Shown here piece by piece: positions 16,329-23,327 of a DNA stretch of 23,327 bases (the stretch's first letter is position 1; the number at the start of each line of letters is the position of its first letter). Under the pieces are notes generated by a model. It made no database searches. It worked only from the letters and a program-made list of their open reading frames with translations, and had not been told where the DNA came from. Position numbers and translations under genes: made by a program. The DNA comes from an uncultured Hyphomicrobiales bacterium (GTDB lineage: Bacteria > Pseudomonadota > Alphaproteobacteria > Rhizobiales > CAJQND01). The stretch spans positions 1-23,327 of the forward strand of contig CAJQND010000290.1 in assembly GCA_905479595.1 (NCBI GenBank). Reading direction: 5' to 3'.

Positions 16329-16679
16329 ATGAATATTGTTGAGAAAAGCGATGAGGAAATAGCGGCTCTTGCCGATTCATTGTGGCTTGACCTAATCAAT
16401 TGTTCTAATGCGGGCAATTACGGTGACTTTGTTAAAGGGTTTTCGGAGGCGCTGAAGCTCGCTCTGAATGAAATCGAGGTTGGAAGGCAATTTGCGACGA
16501 GTGAGCTCACAAGGAATCTGTCTGAAGACTTCGACCGCCTCGGTATAATCCGCCGCGGCGAACATGTATCGGTTCTTTACAGACAGCGCAGCGTCAAAAA
16601 GGAAGGTGAATGGCTGGGTAGACTGGTGCTCGGCCACGAAGGCGATGAAGTTAGGATTTTTGGTGCCTCCATCTTTTAA
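16329..16679 (+). CDS. Conserved-looking 116-residue hypothetical protein after aprA
   Basis: Not recognised. It has an N-terminal helical half (roughly 1-60, acidic) and a C-terminal half with strands such as HVSVLYRQRSV and WLGRLVLGHEGDEVRIFGASIF at the end. The pattern is compatible with an NTF2/SnoaL-like cone fold, but that is a guess. There is no signal peptide, membrane helix or cysteine cluster. The frame extends upstream to TTG 16296; ATG 16329 is preferred because the protein begins cleanly there, though the ribosome site is poor. It ends 15 bases before the SlyD-like gene and lies 156 bases after aprA, so it probably shares transcription with both. An Apr accessory role is inference from position only. 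Confidence 0.7.
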   Translation: MNIVEKSDEEIAALADSLWLDLINCSNAGNYGDFVKGFSEALKLALNEIEVGRQFATSELTRNLSEDFDRLGIIRRGEHVSVLYRQRSVKKEGEWLGRLVLGHEGDEVRIFGASIF

Positions 16680-16694
16680 GCAGTTCGATACGTC

Positions 16695-17204
16695 ATGAGT
16701 GAAACTATCCAGAACAATAAGTTTGTGGAAATCACCTACACGGTGGTCGACCAGAAATCCGGTGAGGTTCTCTCTGCGATCGAATTTCCATTGGGCTATG
16801 TCCACGGCCAAAATGATGTGTTGGCACCCGAAGTTGCCGAACAATTAGAGGGAAAGTCTGCAGGCGACACCATCGATGTGCCGATCGACTGCAATCGGCT
16901 TTTTGGTCCCAGAGACGAAACGCTGGTGTTTACCGACCGCACCGAGAATGTTCCTGAAGAATATCGCGAAATCGGCACGACAATCGCCATGGAGAACGAT
17001 AAAGGTGAGATTCAGAATTTCATCGTAACCAGGATGGATGACAAGACACTGACCGTCGATGGCAACAACCCGCTATGCGGCAGAGATGTCGTTTTCACGC
17101 TCAAAATTCTGACGGTGCGGGATGCTGACGAAAAAGAAATAGAAGCCGGTGGGGCAGACCCTGGTGAGATCGATATTGATGATGCTTTGATGTTGCCGAT
17201 CTGA
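16695..17204 (+). CDS. SlyD-type FKBP peptidyl-prolyl cis-trans isomerase
   Basis: A 169-residue protein of the SlyD group. The split FKBP domain comprises residues about 8-65 (ITYTVVDQKSGEVL, then YVHGQNDVLAPEVAEQLEGK) and about 128-142. An insert-in-flap chaperone domain lies between them at about 70-125 (LFGPRDE, then TVDGNNPLCGRDVVF after it). The usual His/Cys-rich metal-binding tail is missing; the C-terminus is acidic (DPGEIDIDDALMLPI). It should be a cytoplasmic folding helper rather than a nickel chaperone. It is the last gene before the convergent minus-strand genes. Its place after the apr genes suggests it may help assemble the flavoprotein or Fe-S partner; that is inference. Confidence 0.88.
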   Translation: MSETIQNNKFVEITYTVVDQKSGEVLSAIEFPLGYVHGQNDVLAPEVAEQLEGKSAGDTIDVPIDCNRLFGPRDETLVFTDRTENVPEEYREIGTTIAMENDKGEIQNFIVTRMDDKTLTVDGNNPLCGRDVVFTLKILTVRDADEKEIEAGGADPGEIDIDDALMLPI

Positions 17205-17332
17205 ATCAGGATCAACTAAACCAACTGAAGGAATTTGCATAGAGGTTCGGCAATCTCAGACGAACTGTGCCCTATCTCACCTTGGCGACCTGGATCTGTT
17301 GAAAGTTGCAAATGGAACAAGCAAAGGGCTTT

Positions 17333-18124
17333 TCATTGCAATAACCCATGATGGCGCAATGGTTGCTTTTCTTCAACAATTCGCGTTTCCGATATAAATC
17401 CTAAAACCGGATCAAACCGATGTAGCTGATATACCGGCCGCAACTGCATTCCTTCAGGGTATATTCCTTTGCGTAGCACTGTCGCAGTGCTGGGCATCGC
17501 AGTGGCAAGGATACCTGCGACTTCTCCCTTGTCAAACCGGTGCACATGGCCGCAAAAAACTGCCCTCAAACCATCAATCGCCTTAAGCGCGTCGCGCATT
17601 CTCAGCATGCTTTCCTGCGTTTCAAATTGGAAGGGATCGGGGCACTCCATGGCTTCGAATGGCGGGTGGTGCGCAAAAACAACGACGGGCTTCGCGCTTT
17701 CTGCTTTTACCATTTGTTTCAGGGTTTCCGCCCTTTTCTGGCAGAAATCACCTTTGTTGCTGTGAGAACTTAACGTATCAAGCATAATCAACTTGATTGG
17801 AAAATCATTTATCGCATATTCGATAAACTCCGAATTCGCTTTGAAATAGCCGCTTGAAGAAAATGCCTGCTGCAGGTTTTTTCTATTGTCGCGGTTTCCC
17901 GCAAGAACGAACACCGGCGATGAGGCCTTTGCCAAAATCGCCTGAGCTGCAGCGTACTCATCGGGAAGTCCGTCATGAGCGATATCCCCGGTGTGAACAA
18001 TGACGTCAGGCTGTTCTTCTAGCGCATTGATATCATCAATTGTCCGCTCAAAATCCTCAAGCCGCCGTGTTCTGTCGGCGCTATTTTGGGAAACGTGGGT
18101 GTCGGAAATTTGCGCTATGATCAT
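17333..18124 (-). CDS. Icc/CpdA-type calcineurin-like metallophosphoesterase
   Basis: A 263-residue dinuclear metallophosphoesterase. The motifs are SDTH at 7-10, TGDIAHDG at 45-52, AGNRDN at 75-80, FAHHPPF at 150-156 and GHVH at 192-195. The third motif has Arg where GNHD is most common, a variant also known in this group. The family hydrolyses cyclic nucleotides or other phosphoesters, and substrate cannot be read from sequence. It starts 36 bases after sat on the same strand, so the two are probably co-transcribed. That makes a sulfur-nucleotide role (for example turnover of an APS- or PAP-derived product) worth considering beside cAMP hydrolysis. It is convergent with the SlyD-like gene, with 128 bases between and no clear terminator. 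Confidence 0.88.
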   Translation of the reverse strand: MIIAQISDTHVSQNSADRTRRLEDFERTIDDINALEEQPDVIVHTGDIAHDGLPDEYAAAQAILAKASSPVFVLAGNRDNRKNLQQAFSSSGYFKANSEFIEYAINDFPIKLIMLDTLSSHSNKGDFCQKRAETLKQMVKAESAKPVVVFAHHPPFEAMECPDPFQFETQESMLRMRDALKAIDGLRAVFCGHVHRFDKGEVAGILATAMPSTATVLRKGIYPEGMQLRPVYQLHRFDPVLGFISETRIVEEKQPLRHHGLLQ

Positions 18125-18160
18125 GTCACTGCCAAATCACTGGGCAAGTTTTTCTCAACC

Positions 18161-19348
18161 TCAAGATCCGGAACTCTCAAGCTGAGCAGCATAATACTCT
18201 TTTAGAACCTCAACAACTTCTGGGCGGCTAAATTCAGGCGGGATTTCAGCATTGTTTTCGAGCATCTCACGCTGCTGAGTGCCGGAGATGGATATGTGGT
18301 GTTCCTGTCCGTGAGGGCAGGTTTTCGCCGTCGCCATTCCGGAACATTTTTTGCAATAAAATGTGATGTCAATCTTGAGCGGGCGCGTGACAAGGGCTCC
18401 ATCCCACAATTCATCAAAAATATGGTGGGCGTCGAACGGGCCGTAGTAATCGCCAACTCCAGCATGATCACGCCCGACGACAAGGTGAGAGCAGCCAAAA
18501 TTTTGCCGAATGAGGGCATGCAAAAGTGCTTCTTTTGGGCCGGCATAACGCATTTCGATCGGATATCCAGCCTGGATCACGGTACCTTTTCGGAAATAGT
18601 TATCGATCATCGCCTGAATGGCGCGTGTTCTTACTTCAGCGGGAATGTCACCTTCTTTCAACTTGCCCAGAACTTGATGGATAAAAACCCCGTCAGTAAC
18701 TTCCGCCGCAATTTTCGCAAGATGTTCGTGACTGCGGTGCATAGGATTTCGTGTTTGGAATGCTGCTATTCGCGACCACCCGTACTTGGTGAACAATGCG
18801 CGCGCTTCCGTTGGGCGAATATACAATTCAGGGTAAAGCGAGGGATACTCCCCCTCACTTAAAACAGAAACACTGCCCGCGAGATTTACGCTTCCCTGCT
18901 CAAGGACTTTTGCAACGCCAGGATGGCTTGGATCCCGGGTTCGATAGACTTGTTCGGCTTCCGTGTTTTTGTCGATTTTGTACTTTTCGCTGACACGCAT
19001 GATCGCAAGGATTTCTTCAGATTGTGCATCTGCCAGGGCAATGTTTTCGCCAACCTGAATGCCATCAGCGATTTCTTCTTCGACAGGAAGCGTTATCGGG
19101 ATTGGCCAAAACGTCCCATCGGCGAGCTTCATATCTTGACACGATCCGCGCCAATCACGTTCGCCCATGAAACCTTCGAGCGGTGTATAGGCGCCCATTG
19201 CCAGCATAAAAACATCCGAGACCGCGCGGCTGTCCAAAGGAACTTTTTTGAGCCCCTCAGCCCGCTTGAGTTCCTCCGCCCTTTCCTTCTCTGGCAACAA
19301 TAGAGATTTGACTGTTTCTGAATTGTGTGGCGGTACAAGTAATACCAT
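18161..19348 (-). CDS. sat: Sulfate adenylyltransferase (ATP sulfurylase), dissimilatory type
   Basis: A 395-residue homo-oligomeric ATP sulfurylase of the Sat type, unrelated to CysDN. Active-site motifs are QTRNPMHRSHE at 198-208 and GRDHAGVGDYYG at 292-303. Near the C-terminus C332, C335, C344 and H346 (CKKC...CPHG) match the zinc site of bacterial and archaeal dissimilatory Sat. No APS kinase domain is fused. It interconverts APS plus pyrophosphate with ATP plus sulfate; with AprBA it completes sulfite oxidation with substrate-level ATP formation. The start at 19348 is supported by AAGGA 6 bases upstream. It lies between the CysH-like gene (185 bases upstream) and the metallophosphoesterase (36 bases downstream), all on the minus strand and opposite to the apr genes. 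Confidence 0.96.
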   Translation of the reverse strand: MVLLVPPHNSETVKSLLLPEKERAEELKRAEGLKKVPLDSRAVSDVFMLAMGAYTPLEGFMGERDWRGSCQDMKLADGTFWPIPITLPVEEEIADGIQVGENIALADAQSEEILAIMRVSEKYKIDKNTEAEQVYRTRDPSHPGVAKVLEQGSVNLAGSVSVLSEGEYPSLYPELYIRPTEARALFTKYGWSRIAAFQTRNPMHRSHEHLAKIAAEVTDGVFIHQVLGKLKEGDIPAEVRTRAIQAMIDNYFRKGTVIQAGYPIEMRYAGPKEALLHALIRQNFGCSHLVVGRDHAGVGDYYGPFDAHHIFDELWDGALVTRPLKIDITFYCKKCSGMATAKTCPHGQEHHISISGTQQREMLENNAEIPPEFSRPEVVEVLKEYYAAQLESSGS

Positions 19349-19533
19349 TACCGTTCCTTTATTGAATCAGTCACCTGCGCATTGACATGTCTAACTTACA
19401 CAGTTTCCGTTCATCAACAATACTTCGGTCAATGCCATTTTATGAGATTTTTTCGTCAAACAAATTTGAGGTAAGAAAGGCAGTACATTTCTCTGGTATC
19501 TGTTGCATGAAATGTTCAGTTTTAAAAATCGCG

Positions 19534-20163
19534 CTAATAGTAGCTGCCAACGTCCGGCGTACTTGAAGGGTTGATTTGAACCGGTTTTTTATGTCGTCTG
19601 ATTTTGGGATGGTGCGGTAAACCGTGCTCTTGCATAAAACGGTCAACCATCTCGGTCGTCCGTCGCCGCAAGGCATCAACGATGACCATTCCTCCGTGCA
19701 CATTTACCCTGTGTGGGCCCGTTCCGACGGGTTTTTCGTGATAAACAGCCTTAATCCAGCACTTGTAGGGTGACAGCGTGTCGTGAAGGTGAATGGTTTC
19801 TTGACTTGAACCAGCACTATTCGTTGCTTCACTCAATAGACGCTCATATCGTTCAAATGCATGTTTTCCTGTCAAAGGGTCTCCACGGGTCATGACTTTT
19901 ACATTGCTCAAACCAAGCAATTTGATCAACTCTTCTCGATATTTCTTACTTTCAGGGAAGACTTGTTGCGGATGACAAAAAATCACCGGTGTCGAAGGGT
20001 CAATTTCCGAAATCATTTTCAAAACCACAACACTGGGTGATTTCAGAGACGCTGTGACAACGACCCCTTTGGGAAATTTCTCCTTGATGAGAAGCTCAAG
20101 CATTTGGGATGAAGGCAGCTCCGTCGTTAAGCGCCGCAGTTCCTGCAAGGTTTCCATAGTCAT
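19534..20163 (-). CDS. CysH-like PP-loop protein without the catalytic cysteine
   Basis: A protein of 209 residues from ATG 20163 (starts at 20232 GTG, 20193 or 20157 are possible; none has a strong ribosome site). Several segments match the PAPS/APS reductase fold in order: VVVTASLKSPSVVVLKMI at 34-51 in place of the SFG-type nucleotide loop, VIFCHPQQVFPESKKYREEL at 60-79 in place of the DTGxxFPET segment, CWIKAV at 135-140, and VDRFMQEHGLPHHP at 173-186 corresponding to the YxxxHxLPYHP block. The C-terminal ECGxH cysteine that attacks APS/PAPS is absent, as are the CC...CxxC cluster cysteines of APS reductases; only C63 and C135 remain. It is thus unlikely to be a working reductase, and could be a nucleotide-binding or regulatory relative, or an enzyme of different chemistry. 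It lies upstream of sat on the same strand. Confidence 0.7.
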   Translation of the reverse strand: MTMETLQELRRLTTELPSSQMLELLIKEKFPKGVVVTASLKSPSVVVLKMISEIDPSTPVIFCHPQQVFPESKKYREELIKLLGLSNVKVMTRGDPLTGKHAFERYERLLSEATNSAGSSQETIHLHDTLSPYKCWIKAVYHEKPVGTGPHRVNVHGGMVIVDALRRRTTEMVDRFMQEHGLPHHPKIRRHKKPVQINPSSTPDVGSYY

Positions 20164-20452
20164 GACATATATCCACAGTTCCGCATTCTGCATAAGGCTG
20201 GTTTCTTGCCCATGGCAACCCGTCTTGCACACACCCGGTGAAAGCGGTCATCTCCTTGGCCAAAAGTCTCTTAATATCCGCGCTGAAAGTCTCTTATATT
20301 GCGAAGCAGATATTCCGAGAACCAGCTACGAAACCTCTTTACCACAAATGCTGGCACTCTTCAAAACCGGCGATATCCAAATGCGGGAGTGGATTGGCAG
20401 TGTCAGAGTAAAGTTGCTTGAGGCCGGTTCGACAGCGATCCAACCTGCCTGC

Positions 20453-20710
20453 ATGACCAAATCCTGCCCTTTCCGTTATTTCAAAACATCTCCTGAAATC
20501 ATCCACCAAGCGGTGATGATGTATGCGCCGGTTCCGCTTTCTCTTCGCGATGTCGAGGGCGAAGCGGTCTTCATTGATGAGAGGAAATCCAAAGTGGAGA
20601 TGGCACCATGACGGAAAACTCCCATCAACATTTTCAACGGGAATGACAAGCAATACCAGCATTCGCTGTGGCGTCTGCTGTTGGTGGGCATGGGGTATCT
20701 ATTTCATGAT
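20453..20710 (+). mobile_element. Decayed IS6-family transposase fragment
   Basis: From ATG 20453 the frame reads CPFRYFKTSPEIIHQAVMMY and then PLSLRDVE, the N-terminal signature of IS6-family transposases of alphaproteobacterial type. In another frame, 20592-20615 encodes KWRWHHDG, matching the catalytic KWRWHLDE segment, and in a third frame NGNDKQYQHSLWR near 20635-20675 resembles the following NGERHYLWR. About 35-40 residues between the first and second blocks are missing and at least two frameshifts are needed, so it is inactive. No terminal inverted repeats or target duplication are evident. The fragment fades out within about 45 bases of the adhesin stop codon (20753-20755). Confidence 0.7.
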
Positions 20711-20752
20711 CCCCAGACAGCGCCCGTCAAACCATTCAATCATTGAGTTCGT

Positions 20753-23327
20753 TTACCAAGAAAACTGCGTTCCGACTGTGCTGACGGCGGAACCGGTTTT
20801 TACCCCAAAAGAAACACCCGCATCTACCGACCAATGGGTGTTAACTCGCAGCGCAGCTGACATTCCAAGACCAACAGCGCCCTTGTAATGGCCAACTGAG
20901 CCCCGCACCGCAAAACGTCGGTCACGTTCAACATATGGGGCCTGCAGAGCCGCAGCGAGTGCAACACCTTCATTGATTCCATCGCGCAAATTCGCAAACC
21001 CTGAACCGACCCTGTTTTCGAGATCATCAATCCGGGTTCCTTGAACGTTCAACCGGGTTTCATGGTTTGCAATTGCGGCAGAGTTGGACGAAATATTTGT
21101 GGCGTTCGTATCTACAGCACTGGCGACGTAATAAAGTTGATTGCCATTGACTGCATCGGATGAATTAACGGCAACGCGGCCATCTGCAACGCCGGTCACC
21201 AATCTATCGCCAACATTCATCTCACCGCCAGCCGTGGTTCCTCTGGCTATAGATACGTTGGTACCTATTGTTTGCGTTTCCGGAACAGCGTTTGCCGCCT
21301 GTGTGGGCGACAGCGAGGTGGAAGAACCCACACCAATCGCCACTGAATTTTCAGTGGCAGCCTTGGACCCGCTGCCAAAGGCGCTGGCATTGTCGCCAAG
21401 CGCCTGCGCATTGCTTCCAATTGCCGATGATTGAAGACCTGTTGCCATTGAGCCATCGCCACATTGAAGCGATGACACTCCGCCGCTGCCGGTTTCACAC
21501 GCGCCGGCTTGAAGATTTGCAATGTCTGTTTCGTTTTGAGTAACCCGGCCATCCAGGTTTGTGATTCCGTTCGCGTTGGCACCGATAGCGGTCAAGTTTG
21601 AATTGACCTGACTTCCTACTTCATAAAGCTGGTGGCCGTTCACCGCATCTGAAGACCCAGATACAATCCGCCCATCAGCAACTCCGGTTAGCAAACGGTC
21701 ACCAAAATTGGCTTCACCACCGCTCGCGTCTGTGCCTTCGGTTAGTGCAAAATTGCTGAAAGTTCCTGCTGCAATAGCGTTCGACCACGCCGCTTGTGTT
21801 GCAGGTATTCCCAGTGTGGTATTGGCGCCAAATCCAATAGCAACACTGTTCTTGGAGTTAGTTTGTGCGCCCGCACCAAGGGCAACTGAAGTTTCTTTGT
21901 TTGCTTGGGCACCTGCTCCAAGCGCGATTGCATTTTGAGAAGCAATTGCACCACTACCAAACGCTGATGCAAGTCTACCTGCGCTCTTTGCGCCAGAACC
22001 GACAACGGTGGCGTCTGCATGATCTGCGCGAGCGGTAGCACCAACTGCCGTGGCATTGTGTGCGACCGGGTTCTCGCCAGCAACCGCATTCACGCCGATA
22101 GCAACTGCATTTTTAGCTCCCGACGCCGCTGAGTTATCGGCCAAAACACCAGCATGAGAACCATCACCGTAAGCAGCACCGCCACCACCTGCACCTGAAG
22201 CAGATCCCATGGCGACGGATCCAAAAGCTTTGGCATTTGCGCCAATGGCAACGGCGTTGTCTCCGCTAGATTCACTTGCTTGACCAATTGCCACAGCTCC
22301 ACTCGCAGTGGCTTCTGCGGACGAGCCAATTGAAACCGTGTTGTTGGTGTTGATATTGCCGCCGGCGGAATTTCCAAGGGCGATATTGTTTATTCCCGTT
22401 ACATTGCTGCCAGCGCCAGTACCGGCCGCAAAGTTGTTGCTCCCGTCAACTTTGTCGCCTGAGCTCGACCCAAGAGCAATGTTGGAAAATCCCTTTGTGC
22501 TATCTCCTGAATCGATACCCAATGAAACATTTGCGCCACCGTCGACAGTTTGGCCTGAGCCCGCTCCGATAGCGATATTGTTTGAACCAACAGCGCTACT
22601 GCCCGCCAATGTGCCGAGACCAATGTTGTTTGTGCCGTCAACATTGGCTCCAGCGGCACTGCCAGCTGCGAAGTTTTGATCACCAATTGTGTTGTCACCA
22701 GCCTGGTTACCGAATGAAAGGTTTGACGAACCTAGAACCTTTGTTCCAGCGCCCTCACCAAACGAGAGGTTCGTGCCCCCGACAACACCTACACCTGCGC
22801 CTCCACCGATCGAAATATTGTGGGTACCGATGACGCTTTGCCCAGCAAATGAACCGATGCTGACATTGTTTTTACCATCAACATCCGTACCCGCTATAGT
22901 GCCGATTGCGAAATTCCTATCCCCGATTACATTATCGCCCGCATCGGCTCCCATTGAAAAGTTTGTGGCTCCCTTAACATTTGTGCCAGTGCCAAAACCT
23001 ATCGCAACATTGCCTGCACCCACGACGCTTTGGCCTGCACCGCTTCCGATGGCGGTGTTATCGGTTCCATCAACATTTTGGCCAGACACAACGCCAACGG
23101 CCGTGTTATCCGCACTGGCGATTCAGTCCGGCCCCTTCGCCAACAGCAGTGTTCGTTGCGACACCACCATCATCTGCAGCACCGCCAGCGCCAACATTTT
23201 CGGCCTGAAACGATAGTGCCGGGGAGGTGAAAACAACACTCAAAGGAACAAGAACACATGCTTGATTCAGAATTTTCCTCAAAGCGGAAAGTCGTTTTTG
23301 AGAAGGTTCTCCACGCAATCGATTTTC
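20753..23327 (-). CDS. YadA-like trimeric autotransporter adhesin, frameshifted and cut by the window edge
   Basis: A large outer-membrane adhesin read right to left. The 5' part (from about 23318 or beyond the edge) encodes a basic, hydrophobic signal region (KILNQACVLVPLSVVF) followed by a Gly/Ala-rich start of the head. Residue numbers below follow the main frame from GTG 23089 (778 residues). At 4-246 is a beta-roll head of 16-residue units; at 250-420 YadA-head repeats (AVAIGxxA type); at 465-490 a neck (RLLTGVADG...DAVNGHQLYEV); at 493-530 a short coiled coil; at 545-590 a second head with C531 and C543 before it; at 629-656 a second neck; at 658-708 a coiled-coil stalk; and at 709-778 the membrane anchor barrel ending in FSW. 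An extra base near 23120 breaks the frame. Removing it gives an open frame of at least 854 codons with a perfect repeat junction. Confidence 0.88.
22352..23080 (-). repeat. 48-base tandem repeats with a 240-base higher-order period
   Basis: The coding strand carries about 15 units of 16 codons with the pattern xxxGxxAGxxVxGxxN. On top of this, near-copies recur every 80 residues: FAIGTIAGTDVDGKNN at residue 60, FAAGSAAGANVDGTNN at 140 and FAAGTGAGSNVTGINN at 220, preceded by DNVIGDRN, DNTIGDQN and DKVDGSNN. The array grew by duplicating five-unit blocks as well as single units. Confidence 0.85.

Noticed and set aside
17310..17345. Imperfect inverted repeat (TTGCAAATG ... CATTGCAA) between slyD-like and the phosphoesterase
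   Set aside because: The arms mismatch by one base, the loop is long and there is no T tract, so a terminator is not supported.
20054..20611. Plus-strand ORF of about 185 codons
   Set aside because: Its first half is antisense to the CysH-like gene; only the part from 20453 is meaningful, as an IS6 transposase remnant.
22308..23216. Several plus-strand ORFs rich in Pro and Ala opposite the adhesin
   Set aside because: They are the complement of Gly/Ala-rich repeat codons, a common shadow of adhesin repeats, without start signals or domains.

Overview
The window looks like a piece of an alphaproteobacterial chromosome, probably marine or Hyphomicrobiales-like. The reasons are moderate GC content, tightly overlapping operons, an AprM-AprB-AprA sulfur module, a small CspA-type gene and a trimeric autotransporter. 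This placement is an inference from gene content; there is no rRNA or tRNA to anchor it.

Region 1 (1-6778, + strand) is one closely packed operon. It holds an unusually short ABC ATPase, a cupin, a Gfo/Idh/MocA oxidoreductase, a short-chain dehydrogenase, an IlvD/Edd dehydratase, an aldehyde dehydrogenase and a HpcH/HpaI aldolase. Together these make a non-phosphorylative, Entner-Doudoroff-like route: sugar oxidation, dehydration of the sugar acid to a 2-keto-3-deoxy acid, retro-aldol cleavage to pyruvate plus an aldehyde, and oxidation of the aldehyde. The same enzyme families form the sulfoquinovose sulfo-ED pathway, which is notable given the sulfur genes further along, but the substrate cannot be read from the sequence.

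Region 2 (6779-9880) has a cold-shock protein on the minus strand with a strong hairpin behind it. A 569-base gene-free stretch follows, then a two-gene LicC-like/LicD-like cassette for adding a phospho-substituent such as phosphocholine to a surface glycan. The LicD protein carries a five-helix membrane domain at its N-terminus.

Region 3 (9881-12781) is accessory DNA. It contains a PAPS-dependent sulfotransferase (minus), a decayed N-terminal piece of an FAD amine-oxidase-like gene, an exported ankyrin-repeat protein and an unrecognised 52-residue ORF.

Region 4 (12782-20163) is a dissimilatory sulfur module. AprM (membrane anchor), AprB (ferredoxin-like) and AprA (flavoprotein) form APS reductase, followed by an unknown 116-residue protein and a SlyD-type FKBP. 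Facing them on the minus strand are a CysH-like protein that lacks the catalytic cysteine, ATP sulfurylase (Sat) and a metallophosphoesterase. Apr plus Sat would oxidise sulfite to sulfate through APS with ATP formation. No dsr, qmo or sox gene is in view.

Region 5 (20233-23327) holds the fossil of an IS6-family transposase directly against the 3' end of a large YadA-like trimeric autotransporter adhesin (minus). The adhesin head is built from 16-residue repeats with an 80-residue higher-order period. A single extra base near 23120 separates its signal-peptide region from the rest.
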